This document shows positions 1-12,100 of a DNA stretch of 64,000 nt, in pieces. Under the pieces are notes generated by a model, which searched no databases, was not told the DNA's origin, and saw only the letters and a program-made list of their open reading frames with translations. Position 1 is the stretch's first letter. Each line of letters starts with the position of its first letter. The position numbers were made by a program, and so were the translations under genes. The stretch comes from Chiridota heheva (lineage: Eukaryota > Echinodermata > Holothuroidea > Apodida > Chiridotidae), in the NCBI GenBank assembly GCA_020152595.1, contig JAIGNY010004520.1, positions 3,174,501-3,238,500 of the forward strand, read 5' to 3'.

Positions 1-1875
1 GCGTGTTAAGTAAGGGTTAATCAATTTACCTAATCAAATTGCAGGATAATAAAAATAAAAAAATCATTATTTTGAAACACTTAATCCGAGAAAATTAAAT
101 ATTGAAATTTGCATAAAGCATCACAAACGTTTCATAAACTAATTTCTAAAACTTTGATCAGTCATAACTGACGAAGTTGAACGGAGGTATAATACCACCG
201 CCAATGAAGTTGGACGAAGGTTATGTTTTCGCCTCTGTTTGTTTGTCTGTTTGTGTGTTGATTGTTACTGTTTCAGGAAGAAGTGATTACAATTTGGGAC
301 TAATTGGAACAAAGGAAGGCACAAATAAAGGGGTGGGTATGTTTTAGGATGAGATCTGTCATCTGTCAAGACTTACTGTACTTCAAACTTCCCACTGGAA
401 TGTGCTGAACAATGAATTTATGCTCTGAATAAAAATCCACACAATTCATTATCTGGAATCCAAACTTCAATCAAGTGGTTTTGTATCAAACAAAATAAAT
501 TAATTGGATTTTGGCATGAAAAGAAAATGATGGAATGTAAATCCTACCTGAAAGGAACTCAAACAATGAATGGTTAGCCTGAATAAAACTGAAAACAATG
601 ATATGGCCTGGGAAGCAATCAATCAGAAGGTAGATAACCCTGAAGTGAAGTGTTTAGAATGTAAATAAGCAATAGGTCAATCAAACTTACAACAAAAATT
701 GAGCAGGATTTATTTAAGGCAAACAAAATGATTTTTTTTTGACTTCTGCATCACACCTTCTCCCTCACCCGATTTTTAGGAAAAGTGGCCAATGGTTGGG
801 TGGCGCTCACCGTCCTTTGGAGGGGACGTAAAGCCTTCGGTTAAAATGGTAGGAGAGTCACCCCAATTCTGGTTCTCACTTCTTAAAAAGAGCATGAGTT
901 AACCAAGGAGCCTGTGTAGAAGCTCCTTGAGTTAACCCAGTGTTCATCCGCTTCCCATTCTGCCATTCTGGCAAAATTCACTGAAAACAAGTCAAATGTG
1001 ACTTACGTGTGCTTTACATGGCATGTGTTGAAAAGTGCAAACAGAACAACGACCATACAATTTGCTTTAATCATCCAGTGTGCTACCATCATGCTCATTA
1101 CTAGAGAACAGATCTAAGATTATTTTTTTCTTCTCGAAAACATTAGGACATGATCCTAAACTTCTTTCTTACCATCACATGCGGAAGAGGCAACGATTGT
1201 TCCTTCAAATGCATTAAGAGGTGAGACCAAGATTTGAGCCCAAACTATGATGTCCCCAGGTTGCTGGGTTTGACATTGCTGACTGGATGACTGGCGCTAC
1301 TAGTATAGACTTGAATTCCTGACACCTTAACTTCAGCATCTGAGTGACAAAAAAAAGAAAAAAGAAAATGATCAAAGTTGAATATGATTCTTTAAAAAGC
1401 TCAAGTGAAAAGAAGAAAACAATTTTTTTTTTTACAAAAAAACAAGAAAAAAGTTTTATTTGAAAATTAACATTTGTCATTGTTGGAGTGCACTCTATTA
1501 CACAGGGGATAGAAGTGTCGTTCCTGTGTTTTCACCTTCTTTTAAAGAGATGAAACTAAAGAAAATGATTACTTATTTGCTCCTAGCTATAGAAATCCTA
1601 GTTGTGAAACCCTTTGCCAATAATTTACAGTTTTTATCTGTATAGTAATTTCCATGTGAATACAAAGATCTGATTATTTTGCACCACATTAACTCATGTT
1701 ATGTAACAGAAAGTTTCCCCTTTTTGAGCTTTCCTCTACCCTATTTCAGCGGCGTAGGGGGTTTTGCTTTCCCGGTCGAGCCATTTCCTTTCCGGTCGAC
1801 GGTGCGGCAAAATTTGTGAAAAATGTTAATCTGAAAGCTGGCTAAAATTTTCCGGAAAAATGGTGGGATTTATTC
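1..1875. other. No gene seen; AT-rich intergenic sequence
   Basis: No open stretch here looks coding; the short open frames are AT-rich and have no domain or splice context. Around 780-960 there is a more GC-balanced patch with a motif (GGGGACGTAAAGCC) that resembles part of common marine invertebrate repeats, and a related motif recurs near 52140. I see nothing else that can be supported. Confidence 0.5.
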
Positions 1876-1879
1876 AAAA

Positions 1880-2255
1880 CTAATAAAGTCATTCCACAGT
1901 TCTCTTTGACAGCAGAAATGCCCCTAAAAATAGGGATGGATGTCCCTGAGTAGGGTTGGTGGGTATCACTTATATAACTCCTGTTGGAGAGGAGGGAAGG
2001 GGGGGTAGATGGGATTTAATCAAAACTAATATAATTATTTCACAGTCCACTTTGACAACACAACAAACATTGTCATTCCACAGTTCTCTTTGACAATAAA
2101 AATGCCCCTAAAACTGAGGATGGATGTCCCTGAGTAGGGATGGTGGGTACCACTTTATAGCCCCTGGTTGAGAGGGGGGCTGGTGGGATTTAATCAAAGC
2201 TAACATAGTCATTACACAGTTCTCTTTGACAACACAAATGTCCCTGAAAAGGGGC
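1880..2255. repeat. Imperfect tandem repeat, unit about 180 bp
   Basis: The phrase CCACAGTTCTCTTTGACA recurs at about 1895, 2075 and, slightly changed, 2212. Each time it is followed by AAATGCCCCTAAAA and ATGGATGTCCCTGAGTAGGG or a decayed version. The copies differ by small insertions. No coding potential is seen. Confidence 0.6.
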
Positions 2256-2835
2256 CCCATTTTAGGTGCCCCACTTTCGACCCCGCCTCCCAAGCGCGTT
2301 TTCAAAGAAGTGCTGGCAGAGTAAGAGTTGATCAACCCGCGACCAGTGCGCCAACTCAAAATTGCATGCAGGATGGTTCCGGCAGACGGCGCACTGCATG
2401 GGTCACTTAAGCGGAACGAGCAGACTCTGCTGTTTGGAAGATAGAGGACTCTTCAATAATCATCCTGTGCTTAACACTTACTCTACCATGCGGCAATATT
2501 ATCGCCGTTTTGGGTGCCCCATCTTCGACCCCCGGCTCCCAAGAACGTTTTCAAAAATAAAAAAGTGCTGACAGGCTAGTAGAGTAAGTTTGATTAACAC
2601 GCGACAAGTGTGCCAACTCAAAAATGCACGCAGCGTGGTCCCAGAGGGTGGCCCACTGGGTCACTGAAGCGGAGTGAGCCCGACTCTGCTGCTTGGAAGA
2701 CAGAGGACCTTTCAATAATCAGCCTGTACTTAACTCATACTCTACCACGCGGCGATATTATCGCCGTTTTGGGTGCCCCATCATTCGACCCTCCCTCCCA
2801 CGCGCGTTTTCAAAAAAATGCTGGTAGAGTAAGGG
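2255..2835. repeat. Tandem repeat, unit about 245-262 bp, two full copies plus part
   Basis: The segment GGTGCCCCA..TTCGACCC..TCCCA recurs near 2262, 2511 and 2775, and TAGAGTAAG followed by a GCGAC-AGTGTGCC motif recurs near 2318 and 2580, with TAGAGTAAGG again at 2825. The unit is GC-richer than its surroundings. Short frames inside it are interrupted and are not called as genes. Confidence 0.65.
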
Positions 2836-2934
2836 TTAAGGGCATACAGTCAGTACTAAAGCTGACAGTTTTTAAGGTTAGATGGAGAACTCATTCCATT
2901 GATGCTGAGTCATCAGTCACTCAACCTGTATCTT

Positions 2935-3165
2935 TTAAAAGGCCTTCTTTCACACCGTCTTTTGAAACATCTTGTTTCGGTACACCTTCTTTCGAAACAT
3001 CTTTCTTTATACTGTTATAACACATTCTTTTGCAGTCTTCTTTTGATACACCTTCCGTTGAACAGTTGAAACACTTTCTTTTGAAACATCTTCGTTCGAA
3101 ATACCTTCTTTTGTAAGCTCTTCTTATAAACACCTTCTTTCGGAATTCCACCTTCTTTCCAAACA
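2935..3165. repeat. Degenerate short tandem repeat (CCTTCTTTYGAAACAT-like)
   Basis: Variants of CTTCTTT(C/T)GAAACATCTT are spaced irregularly over about 230 bp. The minus-strand frame across it reads as repeated V-S-K-E/D-G-V words, which come from the repeat and not from a recognisable protein. Confidence 0.5.
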
Positions 3166-3627
3166 GTCTGTGTTTGATTTTAAGTCATTTTGGGGCACTA
3201 ATAGCAAGAAATTTGCAGAACTAAACTCCACGCCGTTACGCGCACGTGAAGGCGGCACTTTGATAGTACCCCTGGCACAATTTTTGCTTCTGAGCTGCTG
3301 TACCCTCAAGCAAAAATCTCCTTTGAGCCTTTATTCGGATCGGCAAATTAAGGTTTTAAGTCTGACGAATTCAAGGTGCGTCAAATGGCAGAACATCCAT
3401 GCCTGACCGGCGGGGAAATTTTGTGTAGCCAGTCTTTTGGATTGGGGAAAAAGATGGAGGGAAGGGGAGGGGGAGGTGGTCGCCGTGGGAAATATTTGGA
3501 CTTTTAAGCATATTTTCTTGACATTTTTTTTTGGGGTGGTTGTACGACTCATTCGACTCCCCCACCCTCCTCCGGCTACACGTTGTAACCTACTTTTACA
3601 TCCATCTTCTTCTAGCGACAATAACAA

Positions 3628-3893
3628 AAAATGTGCGTTGCCTTTTACAATTCACTATCATTTCATTTGTCAAATATTAAAGATAGGTTCAGTGGCCAAG
3701 AAAATCGATCTTATATGAACGAGGACTTCAAAAGAAACAAAATAGTGAAGAACCCATTCAAAAACCTTATAAAAATGTGCGTTGCCTTTTACAATTCACA
3801 ATCATTTCATTTGTCAAATATTAAAGATAAGTTCAGTGACCAAGAAAATCGATCTTATATGAACGAGGACTTCAAAAGAAACAAAATAGTTTG
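3628..3893. repeat. Two-copy direct repeat, 144-bp period
   Basis: ATGTGCGTTGCCTTTTACAA occurs at 3631 and again at 3775. About 120 bp after it match closely in both copies, including the phrase ATCTTATATGAACGAGGACT. The second copy runs straight into the body of the dispersed palindromic element at 3895-4375, so this looks like a local duplication of that element's left arm. Confidence 0.75.
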
Positions 3894-4378
3894 AAAACCT
3901 TATTCCGTTAAGAAGACATCGAAGTGTAAAGTTTGGTACCAATTGTGTAGAAACGACTGAAATCAGACTGGTTGTAATGTCATAGCCTCAGATTCCTCAA
4001 AGTCGTTGTGTATTCTTTCATATATTGTCCTGCGGTTTTGAGGCTTAAAAACCATGGGATATGTCAGAAAAGTAGTAAAACTGAATCTAGTACTGTAGTA
4101 AGGGTATCTATAATGTACCACCTGAAGAAAGTTCGAGGAGAAATAATTTAAATAGTAACAAAAATTGAATCAACTTCAAAATACATTAACAATTGTGAGG
4201 ATGAGGACACCAACTTTCCATAGTAGACTTACTACACCAGTCATTTCTACACAGTGAAGATAAAGCTTTTATCTTGAATATCCTCTTAACGAAATAAGAT
4301 ATTTGAATGCTTTCTGCACAATATTGTTTCTTTTGAAGCCGTCTTTTGTAATAGATGGACATGCTGAACTTACCTTTT
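3650..4378. mobile_element. Palindromic MITE-like element, family copy 1
   Basis: The left arm carries the family words GGTTCAGTGGCCAAG and GAGGACTTCAAAAGAAACAA, then the TCCGTTAAG box, GTAGAAACGACTGAAATCAGAC, and the TCAGATTCCTCAAAGTC box. The right arm (about 4230-4378) has the same words in reverse complement (CTCTTAACGAAATAAGATAT, GATGGACATGCTGAAC). Other copies lie at 8650, 12550, 20230, 30376 and, in part, 23140, 45010 and 48050. It has no open reading frame and is presumably a non-autonomous DNA element. Confidence 0.6.
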
Positions 4379-4393
4379 AACTAATACTTTCAG

Positions 4394-4588
4394 ATCTTGT
4401 TATTGGAGTTGAAAGGAAGAATTGTCCGTTTTGTCAAGTCCTGTGAAGTCCCGGTGTGTTATGTTGCTCCAAAAAAGATTACGTACAACAAGTACACGTG
4501 CTCTACGACCCGGGAAATTTATGACTTCAATATATTGATCTATCAATTTTTGATAAAAGTATTATTATTTCTTCTTACAGTTTATTAG
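4394..4588 (+). other. Unassigned open stretch behind an acceptor-like site
   Basis: A TTTCAG acceptor-like site at 4389-4394 is followed by an open frame of about 60 codons. Its first 45 residues are balanced in composition (contains KGRIVRFVKSCEVPVCYV), unlike the AT-driven frames around it. It ends in hydrophobic AT-rich codons and a stop. I do not recognise it. It could be a decayed transposon exon or chance. Confidence 0.15.
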
Positions 4589-4699
4589 AGAAAATTCTAA
4601 AATAGAAATATTACATATTGATTTAAGTATATTTTTGTATCCCTGTAATAATTCGAAGAATTGCTTGCTATTATAACTGAATTATTATTCTTTTATGGA

Positions 4700-4793
4700 C
4701 AAAGTATCGGTCGGAGTAAAAGCTTAATTATCGATATATCGCACGCTTACACTGTTACAGTATACTGACGCGGTGCGTGGAATAGCTTTGTGT
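4700..4793 (+). promoter_or_regulatory. Candidate 5' untranslated exon and promoter of the hnRNP H/F-like gene
   Basis: The first coding exon starts with an acceptor 28 bases before the ATG, so at least one untranslated exon lies upstream. The best candidate I see is a GC-richer patch here that ends in TTTGTGT followed by a GTAAGC donor at 4794. A TATA-like GATATATCGC lies near 4732. This is inference; an exon farther upstream, or outside the window, is equally possible. Confidence 0.25.
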
Positions 4794-4799
4794 GTAAGC

Positions 4800-6038
4800 G
4801 AGATTTTAGGGGAGAGATAAGTAACCTCCGCAACGTCAAATTCCTATAGAAATCTTTGCAATAGGTATTATTTTATATTTTCAATTGAAAGGTATTTTCT
4901 AAGTTGAAATAATGGTCGTAAAACGTTTTATCGTTCAAATTTCCACAGCCCAAGATTAGTTGGTAGGCTAATTACGTTTCACGGTAGGGTAGGCTGGGCC
5001 TATCCTTACATTTAATGCTAGTGCTTTAACATTAGGCTGATTTTACAGTTTGAACAACCTTGCGAAGTCATCATCGGCCCCTATAGACCTACAGATGTTG
5101 TTGTTAAAAGCCATTTCATCGTTTTTCACATCACGTTGACTCTGTAGTTGTAAAGTCAAGGTTGAGATTTCCAGTAACTTGGTCCAATCTTGACTTGAAA
5201 CAATTAAGACCAACATTGAGATGGAGAGGTTATATTCTGAATCTAGGCTCCTAACGTTAGGCTTAATGTGAATTTCATTCATTAACCACATTCAGAGAAA
5301 AAACAAATTCTGTCCAGGCTAGCAGAAGTAATTTAGATTAACTCCATTCTCTGGGTTTACGAGATTTAAAACAATGTCCCCAAGAGTGCTTGAAGCAGTA
5401 GGTAACAAGAAAAAATGTAGTTAGCCTGTTATACTAATGTAACCTGCCGTTAATTTAAGTTTAATTCGCTACTTCCTTGATAGATTTTGCCAAAATATTG
5501 GCCTGAAATAACTCACACTTTTTTTCAAGAATAAACAAAACACTCTTCACACACTTAAAAATGCAGTCAACTTATTGGAAACTTCAAAGATAATACAAGG
5601 CCTCTGCATTTAAACTTCGAAATATCTACCTGGTGAAATCTACCTTGTGAAATCTACCTGGTGACTTAAGGGTCACTTTGCCTTTCAGTTACCACTACAT
5701 GTTATTCCAATGTCCCTAAAAAAATGTATTTAAAAAATATTAAGAATACTTTATGATATTAGGTCTAATTCATTTTCGAAATAATGACACTACTCATTTT
5801 AATTTATGGAACACTACCATCTTAACCTATGACATGCCACTCCTTGAACCTAAGAAACTCTACTCTTTTAACCTAAGAAACCCAACTCTTTTAACCTATG
5901 AAACTTACCCCTTTAACCTATGTCAGCACGTTAACCAATTTCCTAATCTCTTTTAACGTATTATTTTGTCGTTTATGAAGTGATTTCTTTGAGAATGCAA
6001 AGCAGGTGAATGAATGTTGATGTTCTTCCTTTTTACAG
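4800..6038. other. Intergenic or first-intron sequence, no gene seen
   Basis: AT-rich sequence with no recognisable coding exon. It holds only a degenerate AACCTA repeat at 5780-5935. If the donor at 4794 is used, this is intron 1 of the hnRNP H/F-like gene. Confidence 0.4.
5780..5935. repeat. Degenerate tandem repeat around TTTTAACCTATGAAAC
   Basis: About six variants of TTTAACCTA(T/A)GA-AAC with a spacing of roughly 23-28 bp. It is telomere-like only in the AACCTA hexamer; spacing and context do not suggest a true telomeric tract. Confidence 0.5.
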
Positions 6039-6148
6039 ATCTTTCGTACAGAAACAGAAAATCATAATGGGTGATGATGGGTTTGTAGTCAGGACCCGTG
6101 GCTTACCATGGTCGGCAACACACGAAGAAATCCAAGAATTTCTAGGAG
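6039..6148 (+). CDS. Exon with start codon: RRM1 beta1-alpha1 (coding 6067-6148)
   Basis: The acceptor TTTTTACAG ends at 6038, 28 nt of 5' UTR follow, then the ATG at 6067 (ATAATGG context). It codes 27 residues with the RNP2-like [19 protein letters not shown]. The donor is GTAATG at 6149, phase 1. Confidence 0.9.
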
Positions 6149-9100
6149 GTAATGCAGCATTCAGTTCTTAGAGTTCAGCAGTCAGTTCAGCACATGCTTA
6201 TACATCATTACTTAATCAAATGCTTTATACACATTGAAAACAGTTATGAGTTTAAATACCAAAGATCTTTGGTGTGAAACCCTAAGAGTCATTTTCCACC
6301 TAATTCAGACATTTTTTCTTCACAAAGTATTTTATATTGCACAATTCTTGAGGCATTTATATTGCAGTTTTAAAACTTTGGTATGGTATAACTAACAGTT
6401 TTCCTGATAGATTTGTAAATACTTAATGTTTTTTTCTCTTGTTTATCTTTTGAATGATTTTCAAAGTGTCAGTTGTAACTATATTAGAGGCTAGCATGGA
6501 AATTAATGAAATAACTTGGGCATAAATACAGATTTGAAATTGTGGAGTGGCATTTTAAAGTTAATATTAAAGTTAATTTTAATTTTATTTAATTTACCTG
6601 GCCTTCAAATGTTTACATTCTTTTTTACAAATAAATTTTACTTTGTAACCTTTTTGATAGAAATATATAGTTAGGTATAAAGTATGATACATAAAGACTG
6701 TTTCGGGGAAAATGTATTGATTTTAGTAAATTGTCAGAATGTAATACACTTTTAATCATCCCTATGTATTTCCTTTTTCCTTCAGCTGATGTAAATATTG
6801 TAGGAGGGTCAGCCAATGGGGTTCGTTTCACATTTATGACAGATGGCAAGCCGTCAGGAGAGGCGTTTATTGACCTTGAAACAGAGGACGATTTAAAGCT
6901 GGCTCTGGCAAAGAATAACCAACATATGGGCAAAAGATATATTGAAGGTGAGCCCCATCTCCCCTCCCTCTTTTTTGGCTGCTGGGCTAAAAGAGAAAGA
7001 TCACCACGTACAGTGTATGATTTTTCTCATGTGGAAGGATTAGGTTAGTGGTCTGACATGTGAACCTTGTATGACAGTAGAAAGGACATAAACTAGTGCT
7101 GTCACGATGTGGCTGTATTACGTATTGATTATCGTGGAGAAAAGTTCCGCAATATATTGGTATATCACGATATTTTTCAAGAAAACTGACTCACAACACA
7201 AACTGTTAATATCAGTGCTTCTTCTATACTTATGTATACATATGAATGATGAACACAAGAAACCACAATGATTTTCATTGAGCAGACGATGTGACTGCAT
7301 TACATGTACATGTTTGGTAATTCAGCCAACGTGATGGATCATCAAAGTGAGAGGCATTTTCTGGGCCAATTTTCCTTTTTTTTGCTAATTTACATTGGAG
7401 CGTGTCAGTGTGGGGTGTAGGAGCATGATTTTTATTTATTTTTTTATTTTATGTTTCACGATATTTTTGCACGTTTTTAAAGTTGATTCAAAAACGTTTG
7501 TTTTAGATTTACTACCGTAACGTTAGTACCATAGCATATGAAGTAACCTAGTTACGCGAAAATGTCTTAGTTTTGTTTTAGTTTTTGGTATCGCTATGTG
7601 TGTTTAGAGGCATATTTAATTTCGTGGGAAAAGAGATGTTGCGATAATCGACATATCTTTACAGCACTAATATAAACAGAAATGAACATACTATTTTGAC
7701 ATCAAAAGAGAGATCAAAATCCATAGTGAAATTCACGTATTAATAATTGAGTGATTAAAAGGTATTTTGTAATAATTCAACTCCCAGCTGCCAAAAGAAA
7801 AAGCACTGAATAGACTACTTTGATGTCTAGTAGGTATCATATGCAAGCTCATCACTTCAAATTTTTTGCAATAAATAACTGTCATTACTCCATACTTTTT
7901 TTATGATAGGTCAAGCCTTTGGTGACACTTTGTATTGCAATAGAAATAACAGATACATAGCACAATAACGAATATGGTAGTAGTTGCTGAAGTGCAGGTG
8001 GCAAGTAAGAAGAAAATCTTTGCGAGTAGTAAAAAAAAATGCTGCTGTGTAAAAAAGGACAGAAAAAAAAATTACTGCAAGTTGTGAACAAACATTTTAC
8101 TTTCACTTCCATCTTTTTCTAAATATCTTGTTTAGTGTTTGAATCAAAGCGCAGTGAGATGGAATGGGTAACAGAGAGAACGGGAGCGAGTGCCCTCAAA
8201 GAAGGAAGATGTGTGAGGCTAAGGGGGTTACCCTTTGAGTGTCTCAGGAGTGACATTGAGGAATTCTTTGATGGTGTGTACCTAACCTAAGCTAAAACAT
8301 TAATCAAATCTAAGTCTGTTTCATATTATGTAACATTTGGCAGAATGTGATATTCCCTGTTAGTTACAAGCAAATGTATCTACCTCGGCTGTCTAAAAAG
8401 GGCACACAAATTTTGACTTTCTTTCATCAATATATTGGCATGTTTTATGACAGTTTCCTGAGGCTTGTTTGTTGTATGTTCTCTGTAAGTCAAAAATATA
8501 TTGTGTTTAATTTCGTATTGTATGGTAAATTGTTAATGCTGGCAAAACTAAAACAAAAGATGATAATGACTGGAAGAAAGTTTTCATCATTTTTATGAAA
8601 AATATTGCTTGAATACCCAAAACGAAAAATGGTAGGATTCAAATCGACTGTTAAAGGATTAGTTCAGTGGTCAAGCATGTCCATCTTATATGAAGAGGAC
8701 TTTAAAAGAGACAAAATGGCGAAGAGAGCATTGCAAAATCTAATTCCGTTAAGGAAATGAATATCTCCTTAACGGAATAAGACTTTTTTCAAGTTTACAG
8801 TTTGGTATCATTTCTGTAGAAATGTCTGAAATCAGACTACTTGTGATGTCACAGCCTCTGATTCCTCAAAGTCTTTATGTTTTTATAAAAAAGTTAATTT
8901 GTTCACTATTTAAATTATTTTTGCTCAAACTTTGTTTAGGTGGTATATTATAAATAGCCTTCCTAGATTCAGTTTTACTACTTTTTTGACATCCTATAGT
9001 TTTGAGCAACAAAATTGCAGGACAAAATATGATAGAATACATAAAGACTGAGGAATCTGAGGCTGTGACATCACAACTAGTTTGATTTCAGTCGTTTCTA

Positions 9101-12100
9101 CAGAAATGATACCAATTGTAGAAACAAAGTGGCGAAAACACTACTATGTTAATATCTTGTTCCGTTAAGAAGTTATAACAATTGAAGGAATATTCCCATG
9201 GATTTTTATTTTTTCATATATGATAGAAACAAATTTTAGAAACGGTGAAAAAACTATTATTACAGTATCTTATTTCATTTAGAAGTTATAACAATTAAAG
9301 GAATATTCAAATGGACTTGTATTTTTTCATATATGATAGAAAAATTTTGTAGAAACAAAGTGGTGAAAACACTATGTTAATATCTGATTCCGTTTAGAAG
9401 TTACAACAATTAAAAGGAATATTGCCATGGATTTTTATTTTTTATATATGACAAAATTTGTAGAAACAGTGAAAAAACTTTGTTAATATCTTATTCCGTT
9501 TAGAAGTTATAACAATTAAAGGAATGTTACAATGGATTTGTATTTTTTCATATATGACAAAAAAATTGTAGAAACAAAAGTGATGGAAAAACTATGTTAA
9601 TATCTTATTCTGTTTAGAAGTTGTAACAATTAAAGGAATATTCCAATGGATTTGTATTTTTTCATATGATAGAATTTTCTTGTAAAAACTGGTGAAACTA
9701 TGTTAATATCTTATTCCGTTTAGAAGTTATAACAATTAAAGGAATATTCCAATGGATTTGTTTTTTCATATATTTTAGAGAAAATTTGTAGAAACAAAGT
9801 TGTGGAAAAACTATGTTAATATCTTATTCTGTTTAGAGGTTATAACAATTAAAGGAAAATTCCATGGATTTTCATTTTTTCATGTATGATAGAGAAAATT
9901 TGTAGAAACTGGTGAAAAACTATATTAATATCTATAACATATCAATATCTTTAGAGAACATATGTGCTAAGTAATTTAAGATATTGCTTACCCTAATTGT
10001 TTCTGAGTTAACTAAGTTTGCTTAAAATATTGTGTTTTAAAGTGAGTTATGACGTAGTCAATTTAATTGCCTTAATAGTTAATAATAATATGAAGTGCTT
10101 GAAATAAGAAGGAAACGATTACAATGGTTGGGAAAATTGTATTTTAGAATTAAATGACAAAAAAAAATTGCAGCTTGCTCTTGCCATTTCAAACAAAGCT
10201 CAATAGGTTCCTGTCACAGATTTTTTTTAAATAAGAAAAATTAATTAAAGAGTGAAATTTATGATTTTAATTGCAGATGTTAGATTTTATTCTCATTTCA
10301 TTCTATTGTATATACAGTATTTGTATTTTATTATAGTAAAAAGGGAAACAGAAAATGGATTTTTCTTTGTAAATAAGGAAGTTTTGAGCAGAATTCTTAA
10401 GTTCATTCATCTTTAAGATAATTTTTGAACACTTTTTGTAGCAGTGTACCCGCCTATTGATGAAGCCCAATAACTTTTTTAGAAGGATTCCCTCTTTCTC
10501 AAAAAACTGCTTAAAAAATGAAAATGATTTTAATTTGATTTATTAAAATTTGTGTTTGTGAACTTTTTAGAATGAGTTGTTTCTTGTTAAAAATAATGGC
10601 CTCTAGATTACTTTAGGAAATTAAAGGGATTGTTTATACAAAAGGAGCTTAGGTATTTCCTTATACTGAGTAAGGTGGAGTCTTCTTAAGAAAGGCATTA
10701 AATGATAGTTTTTCAGCCATCCATGAACTTTCCATCCATTTAGAAGGAATATTTTTAGAGATAGATTTTTTTTTTAAATGCAGGAAATTTTCTTTGGACG
10801 TGATAAAATATTATATTTTCTCGTTCTGTAACAAACGAAATGGATTGTCATAACATTGACCATTTGCATATTGATATGTTAATGAATCAAGTTGCAGTTT
10901 ACGTTCATTTGACATTACTTTGCATCCCCTTTATTCCTCTCTCTTCATGGCGTGGTGGGGCATGGGCCTGGCTTTGGCTTTATCAACTTCATCCATCCAC
11001 CAACACATCGGGAACATTCAACGTTTGTGGTCTTTCAACCAATTGGGTATCGTCCTTGGAATCGACTTGGGTTTCGTCATGGGAATCAACTTGGGAATCG
11101 TTGCCTGGGGAATTATTGACGGCTTGACCCAGGGTTGGAAATTAAGCGTGATGGGATCACTCTTCCGCTGGATGGTGATGGGAGAGCGTCTGGGGAGGCC
11201 TATGTGCAATTCACCTCGGAAGAGGATGCACAGAGGGCCTTGGAAAAGCACAAGGAAAAAATCGGGCACAGGTGGGAAAAATGAGAAAACAGGTGGTAGT
11301 TCATTGATTCTTCGTCATTTCTTGGTTTCAACTTTCACTATTTCTGGAAAAGAATTTGACCCTATCGGTGTAGCAATACCGGGAAAACCATTTTGACCTT
11401 CCGTATCCACTTTTGGGGTCGCATTCTTCGTTCTAGTATAACGAGGATGTGAGGGAGAGAAATGGTTTCCAATGTGATGTGGCAATTATGTTTTAACAAC
11501 AACAAAAATGGCAAAAAAAAAGCTTCAGCATTTTCATTTGAAAAGGTATGGAAATTGTACTATCAAAGTATTCTTTGGAGAATTTTTTTTAATGGTGTTC
11601 AGGATTTAATTTTTGGCAATGAGTTACATGAATTTTTTGTTCTTGAAAATTCAGTGGAATCAGGAGTCTAATATACTGAATGAAAACAGCATGTCTGCCT
11701 CGGAAGAATATCCGATTCTTTCTGAAGGATCCTGAAGGGAAACGTCTAAGTCCTCTATTGTGTGTGCGTGCACAAAGCGTAACATCAGAACCATGCACTT
11801 CAGGAGGTGCACATTCAGTCTATGTGTGCTCTGAGCTTTTATGCTGGAATGAATCGCAATTATAATTCTTTCCTGTCAGGATCCTAAGGGAAGAATTGGA
11901 TATGCTCCCTTACAAACATTGTAAGATGGATGTTCAGTCAACTTCTTCCGACTTCAAACCTCTATCAAACGTACCACTCTCATTAAGGAGGATGATGTTT
12001 TTCTGCATTCTCTCTAATGCAGTATATCGTTGCCATGGTACTTCATCTCTGTAGGAATGTCGGATGGTGCTTTTGATAGTGGGTTATGATGGTTTTATTG

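Noticed and set aside
5780..5935. Telomere-like repeat
   Set aside because: Only the AACCTA word is shared; the spacing is irregular and the location internal.
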